64,000 bases of DNA from Porifericola rhodea (GCF_030506305.1 NZ_CP119421.1:5224501-5288500), one strand, 5' to 3'; shown: positions 19,147-28,190, numbered from the stretch's first letter. Made by a program: numbers and translations. The notes: generated by a model from the letters alone, not told the origin.

Positions 19147-19179
19147 AAGGCTGTCCCAATTATGGAGCAGCCTTTTTTT
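19147..19179 (+). terminator. Rho-independent terminator
   Basis: AAGGCTG (19147-19153) pairs with CAGCCTT (19168-19174), followed by seven T. It ends the TonB-receptor transcript. Confidence 0.8.
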
Positions 19180-19220
19180 ATGTTCAGAAGTCTTCTTTAT
19201 GCTATTTAAAGAAAGCCACG

Positions 19221-19619
19221 TTAAAAAGATGACCATGCCTGCTTGAGTTTTTCGCTGGTGATTGGCTTTTCTATTGAGTCTTTAACTATAAATTGAAGGG
19301 AAGGATCGTTCAACGAATCGTAAAGTATTACTATCATCAGCAGGTGATTGCATTCATCTACCGCTAGTTTTTTTAATACATGCGAAGGCAACAGCTCATT
19401 ACGATCCTTAAGTTGAGCATCCAGTAAAATAACCATTTCGCACTGCTGCTCCTGACTATCAAGATTTTCCAGTGAGCAATACAACTCTTGACGAGCCTCC
19501 TGAAAATTATCCAGCACACAAAGCTCTTCACTGATCTGCATCCATTTGATCAAATGCTTGTTGACAAAATTGGCAATACTATCATCATCTATCAAAAGTA
19601 TTTTTTTGACTTTTTTCAT
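19221..19619 (-). CDS. Single-domain response regulator
   Basis: The 132-residue protein is a stand-alone receiver domain. The acidic pocket is Asp11-Asp13, the predicted phospho-acceptor is Asp67 in ILLDAQLKD, and the conserved Lys is Lys118 in EKP. No output domain follows, so it should act by protein contact, as in a phosphorelay or motility/kinase feedback. This type, with a longer 45-65 region than CheY, is common in Bacteroidota. No kinase is in the same operon; the GAF kinase 3 kb away is a possible but unproven partner. Confidence 0.88.
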   Translation of the reverse strand: MKKVKKILLIDDDSIANFVNKHLIKWMQISEELCVLDNFQEARQELYCSLENLDSQEQQCEMVILLDAQLKDRNELLPSHVLKKLAVDECNHLLMIVILYDSLNDPSLQFIVKDSIEKPITSEKLKQAWSSF

Positions 19620-19834
19620 AGACTTGATGACAGGGCGAGGCTGTGTTTAATAGCTAACATTAGCATAAATTTTTTATTGCAATAATCCAGCAATATAGCA
19701 TACTAAAACGATTGCTCTTTATTTTACAACAATAAACTACCCCAAAATAATCATTTTGGTAACACTATCTAGTTTGAGACACTTATGTTGGTTTTCTCAT
19801 TTGGCTATTGCGACAGAAACTACTTACGGTCTGC

Positions 19835-20653
19835 TTATTTGTTCATTTGTTTAATTCTGTCCTTTGCTTTTACCAAAACTCTATCTACAACTCTGGGCAT
19901 CACAAGATTAGCTACATAATTGAGTTTACCTAAAGTTGTAAGTACAGATTTGAACTTCCTCTTTCGTATGTTGCGCACTACAGACTTTGCTACCTCTTCC
20001 GGCGTCTGGGCATTTCGGTCATCTCTAGACTCTAAAGCCACCAATTTACCATCTTTTCCGATAACCCTTTTGCCTGCTTCATTTTTAGTGATTCCCACGT
20101 ACACCAAACCTACATGAATATTGTATTCGGCCAGTTCTACCTTCAAAGATTCCGCGACAGAAGTTAGCGCCATTTTAGATGCACAATACATAATTGTCTC
20201 AGGTAAACCACGTATACCCGCCACGCTAGAAATAAATACAACACTGCCTTGGCTCTCTTTTAGGTAAGGTACAGCAAAACGTGTAGGATACATACAGCCC
20301 AGAAAATTAATGTTCATCATATCCTGAAATACCTGTGGGTCTAACTCTTCAAAGTAGCCTCTGGAAGACATACCAGCATTGTTCACAAGAATGTCTATTC
20401 TTTCAAAATGGCTCACGCTATCTTCAATGAGCCTCCGGCAGTCTTCAACTTTGCTTACGTCTGCAGGAATAGCTATTACCTCAAACCCGCTATTACTTAG
20501 TTCTTCGGCAGTCTGGTTTAGTTTGTCTACACTTCTACTATTCAGTACTATTTTTGCTCCCTGGCGAGCCAATAATATGGCTGTAGCTTTTCCTATCCCC
20601 CGGCTAGAGCCTGTAATTACTGCTACTTTACCTTCAAATTTGAGTTTTTTCAT
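19835..20653 (-). CDS. SDR-family oxidoreductase
   Basis: The 272-residue short-chain dehydrogenase has the cofactor motif TGSSRGIG near residue 15, the NNAG motif, a catalytic Ser in FISSVAG, and the YxxxK pair in YCASK. Several basic residues after the glycine motif favour NADP(H). The C-terminus adds a positively charged region ending in AKDRIKQMNK that may touch membranes. The substrate is unknown; the DltE/YqjQ-like group is similar. Its start overlaps the stop of the CPBP-protease gene by four bases (ATGA), so the two are translationally coupled and co-transcribed. Confidence 0.9.
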   Translation of the reverse strand: MKKLKFEGKVAVITGSSRGIGKATAILLARQGAKIVLNSRSVDKLNQTAEELSNSGFEVIAIPADVSKVEDCRRLIEDSVSHFERIDILVNNAGMSSRGYFEELDPQVFQDMMNINFLGCMYPTRFAVPYLKESQGSVVFISSVAGIRGLPETIMYCASKMALTSVAESLKVELAEYNIHVGLVYVGITKNEAGKRVIGKDGKLVALESRDDRNAQTPEEVAKSVVRNIRKRKFKSVLTTLGKLNYVANLVMPRVVDRVLVKAKDRIKQMNK

Positions 20654-21381
20654 GAATTTCGTTTTACCTGCATCTCCGGATTATAGTATAATGCCAGATA
20701 GTCGTTACTTAATGATAGAATTACATGAATAACTACTGCCACCCAAATTGTTCCTGTGGTTAGGGTGATATAACAAATTAATAGACCGAAAGGTATAGCA
20801 CCAATTGTTTCTGCCGGACCTTTAGGCAAGTGTACGGCAGAGTAGAGTGCCACATTAATGGCTATGGCAGGCCATATTCCCAGACTATCTACACAGGTAG
20901 TTAGCAGTATACCTCTGAAGAGCAATTCGTAAGCAAACAGGTAAGAGATAGTTGCCAGAGCATTAATTAAAATGAGTTTTGTGGTCCAGACCCTGGCTCT
21001 GATCATGGGGTACATAGCCAGATTCTGAGGACGCTTGGCCGCATTAATATTCAGTGGAAAGATGATACAGGAAAGCCCCAGAATCCAGAGCATGGAAGTG
21101 GCTGTGTTTTCAAAGTTTAAACCCAGTTCGGCTAGCGAATAGGGTAAAAACAAAAGACTGATAATGAGAGGAATAACTCCCAGAAATATAACACCAGTAT
21201 ATTTTTGAAACTGTACCCAAAGTACGGTAGCCTTATCTGAAGGGTATTTTTGATCAAAGGCTTTTTTGCGTTTTGGAGACTCGGCAGTAAACCAAAAAAT
21301 TATAAACCCAATAATAGTTAGGCTGATAGATACAACTGCGGGTATATCTGAATCAGCCAACGAAAAGGAGATGTTATCCAT
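20650..21381 (-). CDS. CPBP-family intramembrane glutamic endopeptidase
   Basis: The 243-residue protein has about seven membrane helices and the CPBP (CAAX protease/Abi) core near residues 150-225. Motif 1 reads YELLFRG, keeping the second Glu and the Arg of the usual EExxxR but with Tyr in place of the first Glu. Motif 2 is SAVHLPKG and a third conserved His lies in VVIHVILS. Family members are Rce1-like membrane proteases; bacterial substrates are mostly unknown. A perfect TATCTTTG -7 element on the minus strand (21404-21411) lies about 20 bases before the ATG, without a clear -33. The downstream SDR gene overlaps by four bases. Confidence 0.85.
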   Translation of the reverse strand: MDNISFSLADSDIPAVVSISLTIIGFIIFWFTAESPKRKKAFDQKYPSDKATVLWVQFQKYTGVIFLGVIPLIISLLFLPYSLAELGLNFENTATSMLWILGLSCIIFPLNINAAKRPQNLAMYPMIRARVWTTKLILINALATISYLFAYELLFRGILLTTCVDSLGIWPAIAINVALYSAVHLPKGPAETIGAIPFGLLICYITLTTGTIWVAVVIHVILSLSNDYLALYYNPEMQVKRNS

Positions 21382-21445
21382 AGCTGCTTAAAAGTATAAG
21401 CCGCAAAGATAAGAAGAGCCCAGTGAATTAGAAGAAAATTAGGTT

Positions 21446-21748
21446 TTAGGCGATGGTGTGTGACTGGTTTTCCATATTAATAGTATCCAGAAGAACATCC
21501 ACTATATTGGTAGAGTTACGGTTATAACGACCCCGGTATTTCATCTGAATAACATTACCATTATTAGCATTATATACTATTCTACCAATAGGGTAATCAT
21601 CAGGGTATTGATACAGCCGGATCTCAAGCACATGGTTATTTTCTCCATTACTATACAGGCATCTTTTTTTCCAGCTGATATCGCTATGTTGGTTAGTGAT
21701 CAGGTTTAACAGCCCATTGATAGTTTCTTTCTCTATTGAATTTTCCAT
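21446..21748 (-). CDS. Hypothetical protein, 100 aa
   Basis: I do not recognise this small soluble protein. It has a helical N-terminus (MENSIEKETINGLLNLI) and a beta-rich centre with many Tyr and Asn residues, including GRIVYNANNGNVIQMKYRG. There is no signal peptide or membrane segment. It is a clean frame from an ATG with codon use like its neighbours, placed between trmB and the CPBP gene on the same strand. No function is proposed. Confidence 0.55.
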   Translation of the reverse strand: MENSIEKETINGLLNLITNQHSDISWKKRCLYSNGENNHVLEIRLYQYPDDYPIGRIVYNANNGNVIQMKYRGRYNRNSTNIVDVLLDTINMENQSHTIA

Positions 21749-21923
21749 AATACTAACATATTGTTAATAACGTCATGAGTAAAATAGAAAATAATGAAAA
21801 TTATTCAAACAAGATGGGCTTAAAATATTAATTATGAATAATAAAAAAAATAAGTAGTAGAAGAATAGCATAGGTCTCTGCCTGCTCCTGTCTTTAAGTT
21901 GAGCAGACAGATGTATATCTTCT

Positions 21924-22580
21924 TTATTTAGGAAAAGAGAAACGCAGGTACTTTATTTTATAACCTTCTTTCATAAATTTTTCCTCATACTTGGTTACAA
22001 TATCAGGTAATTCATCCTTATATAGAGAGGCATGATAATCCCAGGTGTATTCCAGATTTTCAATATCCTGTCTAGCATTGAGCAAATCCAACGTAAACTC
22101 AAAAAGAGGAGCATTATCTGTTTTAAAGTGTACTATTCCCCCGGGCTTCAATAGTTTCTTATATATATTCATGAAGCGCTCGCTGGTAAGTCTACGCTTG
22201 ATATCTTTCTTCTTTGGGCGAGGATCCGGGAAAGTAATCCATATTTCGCTGAGCTCATTCTCTGCTACCTGCTGCTCTATCTCTAATATTCTGAGGCGAA
22301 GAAAAGCTACATTCTCCAGTTGCTCTTCTACTGCCACGCTACTACCCTTCCAGATTCTGGCCCCTTTTACATCTACACCAACATAGTTGTTGTCTGGAAA
22401 GCGGCGCGCTAGCCCTATGGTATACTCGCCACGTCCACAACCTAGCTCAAAAATGATAGGGTTATCGTTTTCAAAAAACTGACTCCAGTTCCCTTTTATG
22501 GTTTCAAAGATAGGCTTGCCTGCCTGTACAACGTTTCTTCGCTCTTCGTTATCCTTAAATCTGCTTAGTTTATTCCTCAT
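21924..22580 (-). CDS. trmB: tRNA (guanine-N7)-methyltransferase
   Basis: The 218-residue protein is TrmB, which methylates N7 of guanine 46 in tRNA using S-adenosylmethionine. The SAM site reads FELGCGRGEYT with VGVDVKG after it, and the family signature FPDPRPKKKDIKRRL is complete, followed by FKTDNAPLFE. Length and motif order agree with the usual Bacteroidota enzyme. Its ATG shares one base with the folC stop (TAATG), so it is translated in a coupled way after folC. Confidence 0.95.
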   Translation of the reverse strand: MRNKLSRFKDNEERRNVVQAGKPIFETIKGNWSQFFENDNPIIFELGCGRGEYTIGLARRFPDNNYVGVDVKGARIWKGSSVAVEEQLENVAFLRLRILEIEQQVAENELSEIWITFPDPRPKKKDIKRRLTSERFMNIYKKLLKPGGIVHFKTDNAPLFEFTLDLLNARQDIENLEYTWDYHASLYKDELPDIVTKYEEKFMKEGYKIKYLRFSFPK

Positions 22581-23872
22581 TATAAATCATCTATTTCGGC
22601 TACCACAAAGGTACTACCTCCTACAAAAATACAGTCATTTCCCTGGGCTAATGCCTTTGCTTTTTTAAAGGCATCCATTACTGAGCTACTTTCTTCTGAG
22701 CTTAAGCCCAAATTTTTGGCACAGCTCGTTAACTTTTCTACTCCCATAGCTCTTGGTAGGTCTGCCTTACAGAAAATATAATATGCCTCCTGTGGCATTA
22801 GCGACAATAGCTCAGCTGGATCTTTCTCCTCACTAGTGCCAAAAACTATATAAAGTTTATCGTATTGTAAATGCTGAAGCTGCTGCCTGATTTCCAGCAA
22901 TGCTCCTTTATTATGGCCGGTGTCACAAATAACTAGTGGCTTCTTATGTAAAATCTGCCACCTCCCTTTCAGTCCGGTAAGTGTGCTCACTTCTCCTAAA
23001 CCTCTGCGAATATCGTCATTACCAATTGTATAGCCTTTCTCTTTCAGAATGTCTATAGACTTTAGTATGCCTGGTAAATTTTTAAGCTGATAGTGTGCTC
23101 CCAACGAAAGGCTTAAATTCTCAAAAGCCAGTACTGAATCATGAAAAATATTTACACTGTATTTTGCATCTACCACACCTGCTATTTCCGCTCTGTAGAA
23201 GTTTTGAGCATAATACAGCATAGCTTTTCTATCTATAGCTAGTTCTTCAAACACAGGAGAGGTTTCATCCTGCTTTTCACCTATTACTACTGGAGTATTT
23301 GCTTTGATAACCCCCCCTTTTTCAAAAGCAATTTTGTCCAGGGTGTCTCCTAGAAAAGCCATATGATCATAGCCAATATGAGTTATCAGGCTAAGCAGGG
23401 GTTTAATGACATTGGTAGAGTCAAACCTCCCTCCCATTCCCACTTCAATAATGGCAATATCAACTTCCTGTGTGGCAAAGTAGTCAAAAGCCATAGCTAC
23501 AGTAGTCTCAAAAAAAGAAGGCCTAAGGGCTTCCATAAAACTTTGATACTCCTCTACAAAGCTCACTACACTTTTCTGGTCTATTTCTATACCATTTATT
23601 TTTATTCTTTCGGTAAAGGCTTTTAGATGAGGAGAAGTATATAGCCCTGTTTTGTAACCAGCTGTCTGCAATATGGCTGCTATACTATGTGCACTACTCC
23701 CCTTACCATTAGTACCTGCAATATGTACACTAGGAAACTTGTGCTGAGGATTGCCTAATTGTTCACAAAAGGCCAATGTATTGCTTAGATCTTTTTTAAA
23801 TGCCGTATTACCTATGCGCTGAAACATAGGCAGAGTATTATATAAGTATTGAGTTGCCTCCTGATAGTTCAT
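22580..23872 (-). CDS. folC: Dihydrofolate/folylpolyglutamate synthase
   Basis: This 430-residue Mur-ligase-family enzyme adds glutamate to dihydropteroate (making dihydrofolate) and to tetrahydrofolate. The ATP-binding P-loop is HIAGTNGKGSS near residue 45, followed by YTSPHL, EVGMGGRFDSTN and a later CDTGHNKGAL in the C-terminal domain. The ATG at 23872 (MNYQEATQYLY) matches the family start; an ATG six codons upstream is possible. A TAAGTTTG (minus strand, 23888-23895) lies just upstream but its -33 partner is 25 bases away, too far for a confident promoter. trmB follows with a one-base overlap. Confidence 0.95.
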   Translation of the reverse strand: MNYQEATQYLYNTLPMFQRIGNTAFKKDLSNTLAFCEQLGNPQHKFPSVHIAGTNGKGSSAHSIAAILQTAGYKTGLYTSPHLKAFTERIKINGIEIDQKSVVSFVEEYQSFMEALRPSFFETTVAMAFDYFATQEVDIAIIEVGMGGRFDSTNVIKPLLSLITHIGYDHMAFLGDTLDKIAFEKGGVIKANTPVVIGEKQDETSPVFEELAIDRKAMLYYAQNFYRAEIAGVVDAKYSVNIFHDSVLAFENLSLSLGAHYQLKNLPGILKSIDILKEKGYTIGNDDIRRGLGEVSTLTGLKGRWQILHKKPLVICDTGHNKGALLEIRQQLQHLQYDKLYIVFGTSEEKDPAELLSLMPQEAYYIFCKADLPRAMGVEKLTSCAKNLGLSSEESSSVMDAFKKAKALAQGNDCIFVGGSTFVVAEIDDL

Positions 23873-24150
23873 CCTAAAATATTTATGCAAACTTACACTC
23901 TAATCCGTTAATTGTGATAGCAAAGTGGCAAAGAAGACGTAAATTTCGCCACTTTTATGTATGTTAAGTGCAAAAGGTATAAGAGTTAAATAACTGGCAA
24001 AACCATTATTTATATTTAGCATGAGAACCTGTCAAGCAAATAAGTACAATTGCCTAAGCTTATTCTTACACGAATTATAGCAGGTTTTTTGCTTTATAAA
24101 TTGTAACATACAGCTTGTGCTGGCGTTTCAGAACACTACAACTTAAATAA

Positions 24151-24885
24151 ATGAAGAGACTAAGAGGCGAAAATTTAGTCAAGAAGTATAAGAAAAGAAC
24201 AGTCGTAGATCACATAAGTGTAGAGGTGGCTCAGGGAGAGATTGTAGGTCTTTTGGGACCCAATGGCGCTGGAAAAACGACTACCTTCTATATGATAGTA
24301 GGCTTAATAAAACCTAACGAAGGGCAGATATTTTTAGAGGGAGACGATATTACCACCCTACCCATGTACAAAAGGGCCAAGCGAGGTATTGGTTATCTGG
24401 CACAGGAGGCTTCGGTATTTCGTAAACTTAGTGTGGAAGATAATATTCTGGCCGTTTTGGAGATGACCTCTTTAAGCAAAAAAGAACGCCAGGAAAAAGC
24501 TGATGCCCTACTGGAAGAGTTTAGCCTTACACACGTGAGAAAAAACCTGGGCATGGTTTTGTCTGGGGGCGAAAGAAGAAGAACAGAGATAGCCAGAGCC
24601 CTGGCAGTAGATCCTGATTTTGTATTGTTAGATGAACCTTTCGCTGGGGTAGATCCTATAGCAGTAGAAGAAATTCAAACTATTGTAGCCCAACTTAAAA
24701 ACAAAAATATTGGTATCTTAATTACTGACCATAATGTAAACGAAACGCTCTCTATTACAGACAGGGCGTACCTGATGTTTGAAGGCAAACTACTCAAAGC
24801 TGGTAGTGCAGAAGACCTGGCTAACGATGAGCAGGTAAGAAGAGTATATCTGGGTCAGCATTTTGAGCTTCGCCGTAAATTTTAA
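24151..24885 (+). CDS. lptB: LPS export ABC transporter ATPase LptB
   Basis: The 244-residue ATPase powers extraction of lipopolysaccharide from the inner membrane by LptFG. Walker A is GPNGAGKTT, the Q-loop is [14 protein letters not shown] as in LptB, the signature is [15 protein letters not shown], Walker B is [12 protein letters not shown] and the switch His is ITDHNV. The sequence is typical of LptB throughout. The LptF/G permeases are not in this window. A GH3-family gene follows on the same strand after 53 bases and may be co-transcribed. Confidence 0.95.
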   Translation: MKRLRGENLVKKYKKRTVVDHISVEVAQGEIVGLLGPNGAGKTTTFYMIVGLIKPNEGQIFLEGDDITTLPMYKRAKRGIGYLAQEASVFRKLSVEDNILAVLEMTSLSKKERQEKADALLEEFSLTHVRKNLGMVLSGGERRRTEIARALAVDPDFVLLDEPFAGVDPIAVEEIQTIVAQLKNKNIGILITDHNVNETLSITDRAYLMFEGKLLKAGSAEDLANDEQVRRVYLGQHFELRRKF

Positions 24886-24938
24886 TTTGAGCAGGCATAG
24901 CTTTTACTTTAAGCAAATTAACCTGAGACACTAAGTGC

Positions 24939-26471
24939 ATGGAACTGATTAATTCGGTAATGACGTGGTTGATGAAGAAAAGAATTCATCAAATAGAGCT
25001 TTTTTTAAAATACCCTAACGAGGTACAGCAAGAAGTTTTTTCTAACCTGATAGATACAGCTAAAAATACTGCTTACGGCAAAGAGTATCATTTTGCGAGC
25101 ATACATACTATAAAAGATTTTCAGGAGCGAGTACCTGTGGTATCTTATGAGCAGTTCTTCCCATATATTGAACGTATTATGCGTGGAGAACAACAGGTAC
25201 TGTGGCCCAGCAAGATTAAATGGTTTGCAAAATCATCGGGGACTACCAACTCCAAAAGTAAATACATTCCTGTTTCCAATGAAGCACTTGAAGACTGTCA
25301 CTTTAAAGGCGGAAAAGATCTAATTTCCATATATCTGAACAATTATCCGGAGAGTAAGATGTTTTCCGGAAAGAACCTGGCAATTGGGGGTAGTCAGCAG
25401 ATTAACCCACTTGATGGTAATGGGGAAACCTACAGTGGTGATGTTTCTGCTGTCATCATGAAAAACCTTCCCTTTTGGGCACAGCTCTCACGTACTCCCA
25501 AGCTGGAAATTGCTCTGATGGAAAACTGGGAAGAGAAAATTGAGAAAATTGCCAAAGCTACTGTTGAAGAGAATGTAACCAGTATTGCCGGGGTACCTAC
25601 CTGGACAATCTTTCTGCTTCAGCGAATTATTGAGATGAGAGGGGCTAATAACATTCTTGAAATCTGGCCTAATCTGGAACTGTTTGTGCATGGAGCTGTA
25701 TCTTTTACTCCTTATCGCTCGGTGTTTAAAGAACTGATTCCTTCACCTAAAATGCACTATCTGGAGACATATAATGCTACAGAAGGTTTCTTTGGTATAC
25801 AGGATCAAAAGGCGTCTACAGAGATGCTACTAATGCTTGACTATGGCATTTTTTATGAATTTATCCCTAGCGAGGAGTTTGATAGTGAACTCCCACGTAC
25901 GCTCAGCCTAAATGAAGTTGAAGTAAATAAGAATTATGCTGTTGTAATTTCTACTAATGCCGGTCTTTGGCGATACAAAATTGGCGATACAATTAAGTTT
26001 ACTTCACTTAACCCTTATCGCTTCGTTATTAGCGGACGCACCAAGCACTATATTAATGCCTTTGGAGAAGAGCTAATTGTAGAGAATGCTGAAAAAGCGA
26101 TAGCAGCAGCCTGCGAGGCTACCGGCGCACTGGTAGATGATTTTACAGCTGCACCCAGATATATCAGTGGCAGACAAAAAGGTTGCCACGAGTGGATTAT
26201 TGAGTTTTCTAAGCTGCCAGCAGCAAGCCTGGATGATTTTACCCAGGCTTTAGACGATACACTTCGCAAAATAAACTCTGACTATGATGCCAAACGTCAG
26301 AAAGATATAGCAGTAGTAGCACCAGTGATACACCACGTAGAACCTGGCACTTTCTACAGATGGATGAAACGAAGAGGAAAGCTAGGTGGACAAAATAAAG
26401 TACCACGCCTATCTAATCAGCGAGAGTTTGTAGAGGATATATTGAAAATGCTGGAGGAAGAAACTGTATAG
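24939..26471 (+). CDS. GH3-family acyl-amido synthetase-like enzyme
   Basis: The 510-residue protein belongs to the GH3 family, adenylating enzymes that conjugate carboxylates to amino acids in plants (for example auxin or jasmonate). The ATP site reads SSGTTNSKSKYIPVS (Ser99-Thr103), followed by a YNATEGFFGIQD motif equivalent to the adenylate-binding loop, and GLWRYKIGDTIKF near residue 350. Bacterial homologues are common in Bacteroidota but have no established substrate. It follows lptB closely on the same strand. An acyl or amino-acid ligase role in envelope lipid metabolism is a guess from position only. Confidence 0.88.
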   Translation: MELINSVMTWLMKKRIHQIELFLKYPNEVQQEVFSNLIDTAKNTAYGKEYHFASIHTIKDFQERVPVVSYEQFFPYIERIMRGEQQVLWPSKIKWFAKSSGTTNSKSKYIPVSNEALEDCHFKGGKDLISIYLNNYPESKMFSGKNLAIGGSQQINPLDGNGETYSGDVSAVIMKNLPFWAQLSRTPKLEIALMENWEEKIEKIAKATVEENVTSIAGVPTWTIFLLQRIIEMRGANNILEIWPNLELFVHGAVSFTPYRSVFKELIPSPKMHYLETYNATEGFFGIQDQKASTEMLLMLDYGIFYEFIPSEEFDSELPRTLSLNEVEVNKNYAVVISTNAGLWRYKIGDTIKFTSLNPYRFVISGRTKHYINAFGEELIVENAEKAIAAACEATGALVDDFTAAPRYISGRQKGCHEWIIEFSKLPAASLDDFTQALDDTLRKINSDYDAKRQKDIAVVAPVIHHVEPGTFYRWMKRRGKLGGQNKVPRLSNQREFVEDILKMLEEETV

Positions 26472-26491
26472 TTTCTCATTTCTGAATTTTT

Positions 26492-26923
26492 TTACTGATA
26501 TAGATGATTAGAGAGTGACTGTAACTCGCTCTCTTTCAGCTCGTTTTGCACTTCCTGAAATAAAGACCTTTCTTTTGTTCTCACGTACTTTTCAAGCTTT
26601 AAACCTAGGTCATTTTTTTCTTTGCTTTCCAGCCTGAGTACTTTATCAAACAACTCTTTTATCTCTTCCTGTAAAATATTCAAAGCTGCAAGCTGAGCTT
26701 CAAATTTATGATAGGGCTGAAGGAAAGGAAATAAACGCTCCATATCCCTTTTAAGGTGAGGCAGGATCAACCTTTGGTATTCTTTCTCAGCATGCTTTAA
26801 TTTATCCGAATGGGATTTCGGCATACCACGATAAGGGGGTGCTCCTTCTTTAAGAAGCTGTGCGAGCATCAAAATCTCATGATGCTCTCTAGATATCGGT
26901 ATCAGTGTCTGATGTCTCTTCAT
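26492..26923 (-). CDS. Hemerythrin-like domain protein
   Basis: The 143-residue, all-helical protein resembles the small hemerythrin-like proteins of Bacteroidota: an N-terminal RHQTLIPISREHHE, an acidic helix with MERLFPFLQPYHKFEAQ, and a later ERSLFQEVQ. These proteins bind a di-iron or similar metal centre through His and Glu side chains; the oxygen-binding or sensing role is not established, and the exact ligand set is incomplete by eye. The ATG at 26923 is chosen because the SREHH motif lies close to the N-terminus in homologues. The gene overlaps the end of scpB by 35 bases. Confidence 0.7.
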   Translation of the reverse strand: MKRHQTLIPISREHHEILMLAQLLKEGAPPYRGMPKSHSDKLKHAEKEYQRLILPHLKRDMERLFPFLQPYHKFEAQLAALNILQEEIKELFDKVLRLESKEKNDLGLKLEKYVRTKERSLFQEVQNELKESELQSLSNHLYQ

Positions 26924-27503
26924 CTCCTTCGCTTTCTTCATAATCACCGTCTTGTACCCCTATCTCATTCTCTTTTTTCTCAAAATCTTTGGGTGTAGGC
27001 AGGTCGCTTATTTTGTTAATTCCAAAATACTGCATAAAGAAGTCCGTGGTGCCGTATAATAAAGGCTTGCCAATGCTATCATCTTTCCCTTTTATCTCAA
27101 TAAGAGATTTTTCTAACAGCTTTTGTATAGCATAATCGCAACCCACCCCTCTTATTTGCTCAACATGCACTTTGGTAACGGGCTGCTTATAGGCAATGAT
27201 AGAAAGTGTCTCCAGAGCAGCAGTAGAAAGGCGCTTATTAGATTGCTGTTTTAGCAGGATACTGATGCTCGCCTGATAAGCAGGTTTTGTAAGAAACTGG
27301 TAACCACCGCCAATGTGTACAACTTCAAAAGGATATTGATCCTGGCGGTACTGCTCTACAATTTGCTCTATTGCTGCCCTGATGTCTTCCTCAGATATTT
27401 CGGCATCAAACATTTCGTTGAGACAGCTCTGTATATCAGCAATTCTAATAGGTTTAGAGGCACAAAAGATAAGTGCCTCAATGTGGTTTTTCAAAAACTC
27501 CAA
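26889..27503 (-). CDS. scpB: Segregation and condensation protein B
   Basis: The 204-residue protein is ScpB, the winged-helix subunit that with ScpA bridges SMC in chromosome condensation. It has the two winged-helix units (residues about 5-75 and 90-160) and the conserved ALETLSIIAYKQPVTK and IRGV segments. The C-terminal 40 residues are acidic and disordered, as in many Bacteroidota homologues. ScpA is not in this window. The following hemerythrin-like gene begins inside its last codons, which suggests coupled expression. Confidence 0.93.
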   Translation of the reverse strand: MEFLKNHIEALIFCASKPIRIADIQSCLNEMFDAEISEEDIRAAIEQIVEQYRQDQYPFEVVHIGGGYQFLTKPAYQASISILLKQQSNKRLSTAALETLSIIAYKQPVTKVHVEQIRGVGCDYAIQKLLEKSLIEIKGKDDSIGKPLLYGTTDFFMQYFGINKISDLPTPKDFEKKENEIGVQDGDYEESEGDEETSDTDTDI

Positions 27504-27536
27504 GAATAATACTTTTTGAAGGTTAGGTAAATTTAT

Positions 27537-27920
27537 TTACTGATTTTTCAGTTTAGCTTCAATAGAATGCCTGGTATGAGGCACTGCTCTTAACCTTTCC
27601 TTGGAGATAAGTTTTCCGGTATCTATACAAATACCATAAGTACCATTTTTGATACGCGCTTTAGCACTTTCTAGCTGATTGATAAATTTCTGCTGACGAG
27701 CAGCCAACTGACTTAGGCTTTCTTTTTCAAGGGTATCAGCTCCATCTTCCATCAATTTGGTGTTGCCTGAAGTAGTATCAGTACCACTATCATTTTTACG
27801 ACTTAAGCTTGCTTTGATGGTTTCTAGCTCTTCTTTGGCTTTCGCCAGTTTTTCGTCTATCAACACCTCAAATTCTTTAAGCTCTTCTTCTGAGTATCTT
27901 GTTTTTTCTGCCTGGCTCAT
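27537..27920 (-). CDS. TraR/DksA-family protein lacking the zinc finger
   Basis: The 127-residue protein has the coiled-coil hairpin of DksA/TraR proteins and the C-terminal segment GTYGICIDTGKLISKERLRAVP. In DksA the four Cys ligands bind zinc; here only one Cys remains and the others are Thr, Ser and His, a pattern usual in Bacteroidota. These proteins contact the RNA polymerase secondary channel, often with ppGpp. The ATG at 27920 is favoured because the likely start of transcription lies at about 27937, between it and the upstream in-frame ATG at 27965. The C-terminus is basic. Confidence 0.85.
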   Translation of the reverse strand: MSQAEKTRYSEEELKEFEVLIDEKLAKAKEELETIKASLSRKNDSGTDTTSGNTKLMEDGADTLEKESLSQLAARQQKFINQLESAKARIKNGTYGICIDTGKLISKERLRAVPHTRHSIEAKLKNQ

Positions 27921-27943
27921 AGTGGAAACGTTTAATGAATGCG

Positions 27944-27973
27944 CAAATTTAGATATGTAATTCAATTCTCAAA
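27944..27973 (-). promoter_or_regulatory. Bacteroidota-type promoter of the DksA-like gene
   Basis: On the minus strand TTTG (27970-27973) and TAAATTTG (27944-27951) are separated by 18 bases, matching the consensus. It sets the likely start between 27944 and the ATG at 27920. Confidence 0.65.
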
Positions 27974-28144
27974 ATCAGAATTGCATATCCCTTTAAATTA
28001 TATAAAAAAAAGAAATTACTTATGGATAAAGTTCACTATAGGGTATACATACAATTGCTTAATCCTGCTAATATAGGCTTTTTTGATGAGAATTCATCCT
28101 TTTTATACAATAACTCCTGATCCATAAAAATATTTTGATAATAG

Positions 28145-28170
28145 AAAAAAACCGGCATTGAGCCGGTTTT
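28145..28170 (-). terminator. Terminator of the COG4091 gene
   Basis: A perfect 9-bp hairpin (AAAACCGGC at 28148-28156 with GCCGGTTTT at 28162-28170) is followed on the minus strand by a T run (28145-28150). It lies 21 bases past the stop of the oxidoreductase gene. Confidence 0.8.
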
Positions 28171-28190
28171 GTATACATAATTTGGTTTGC

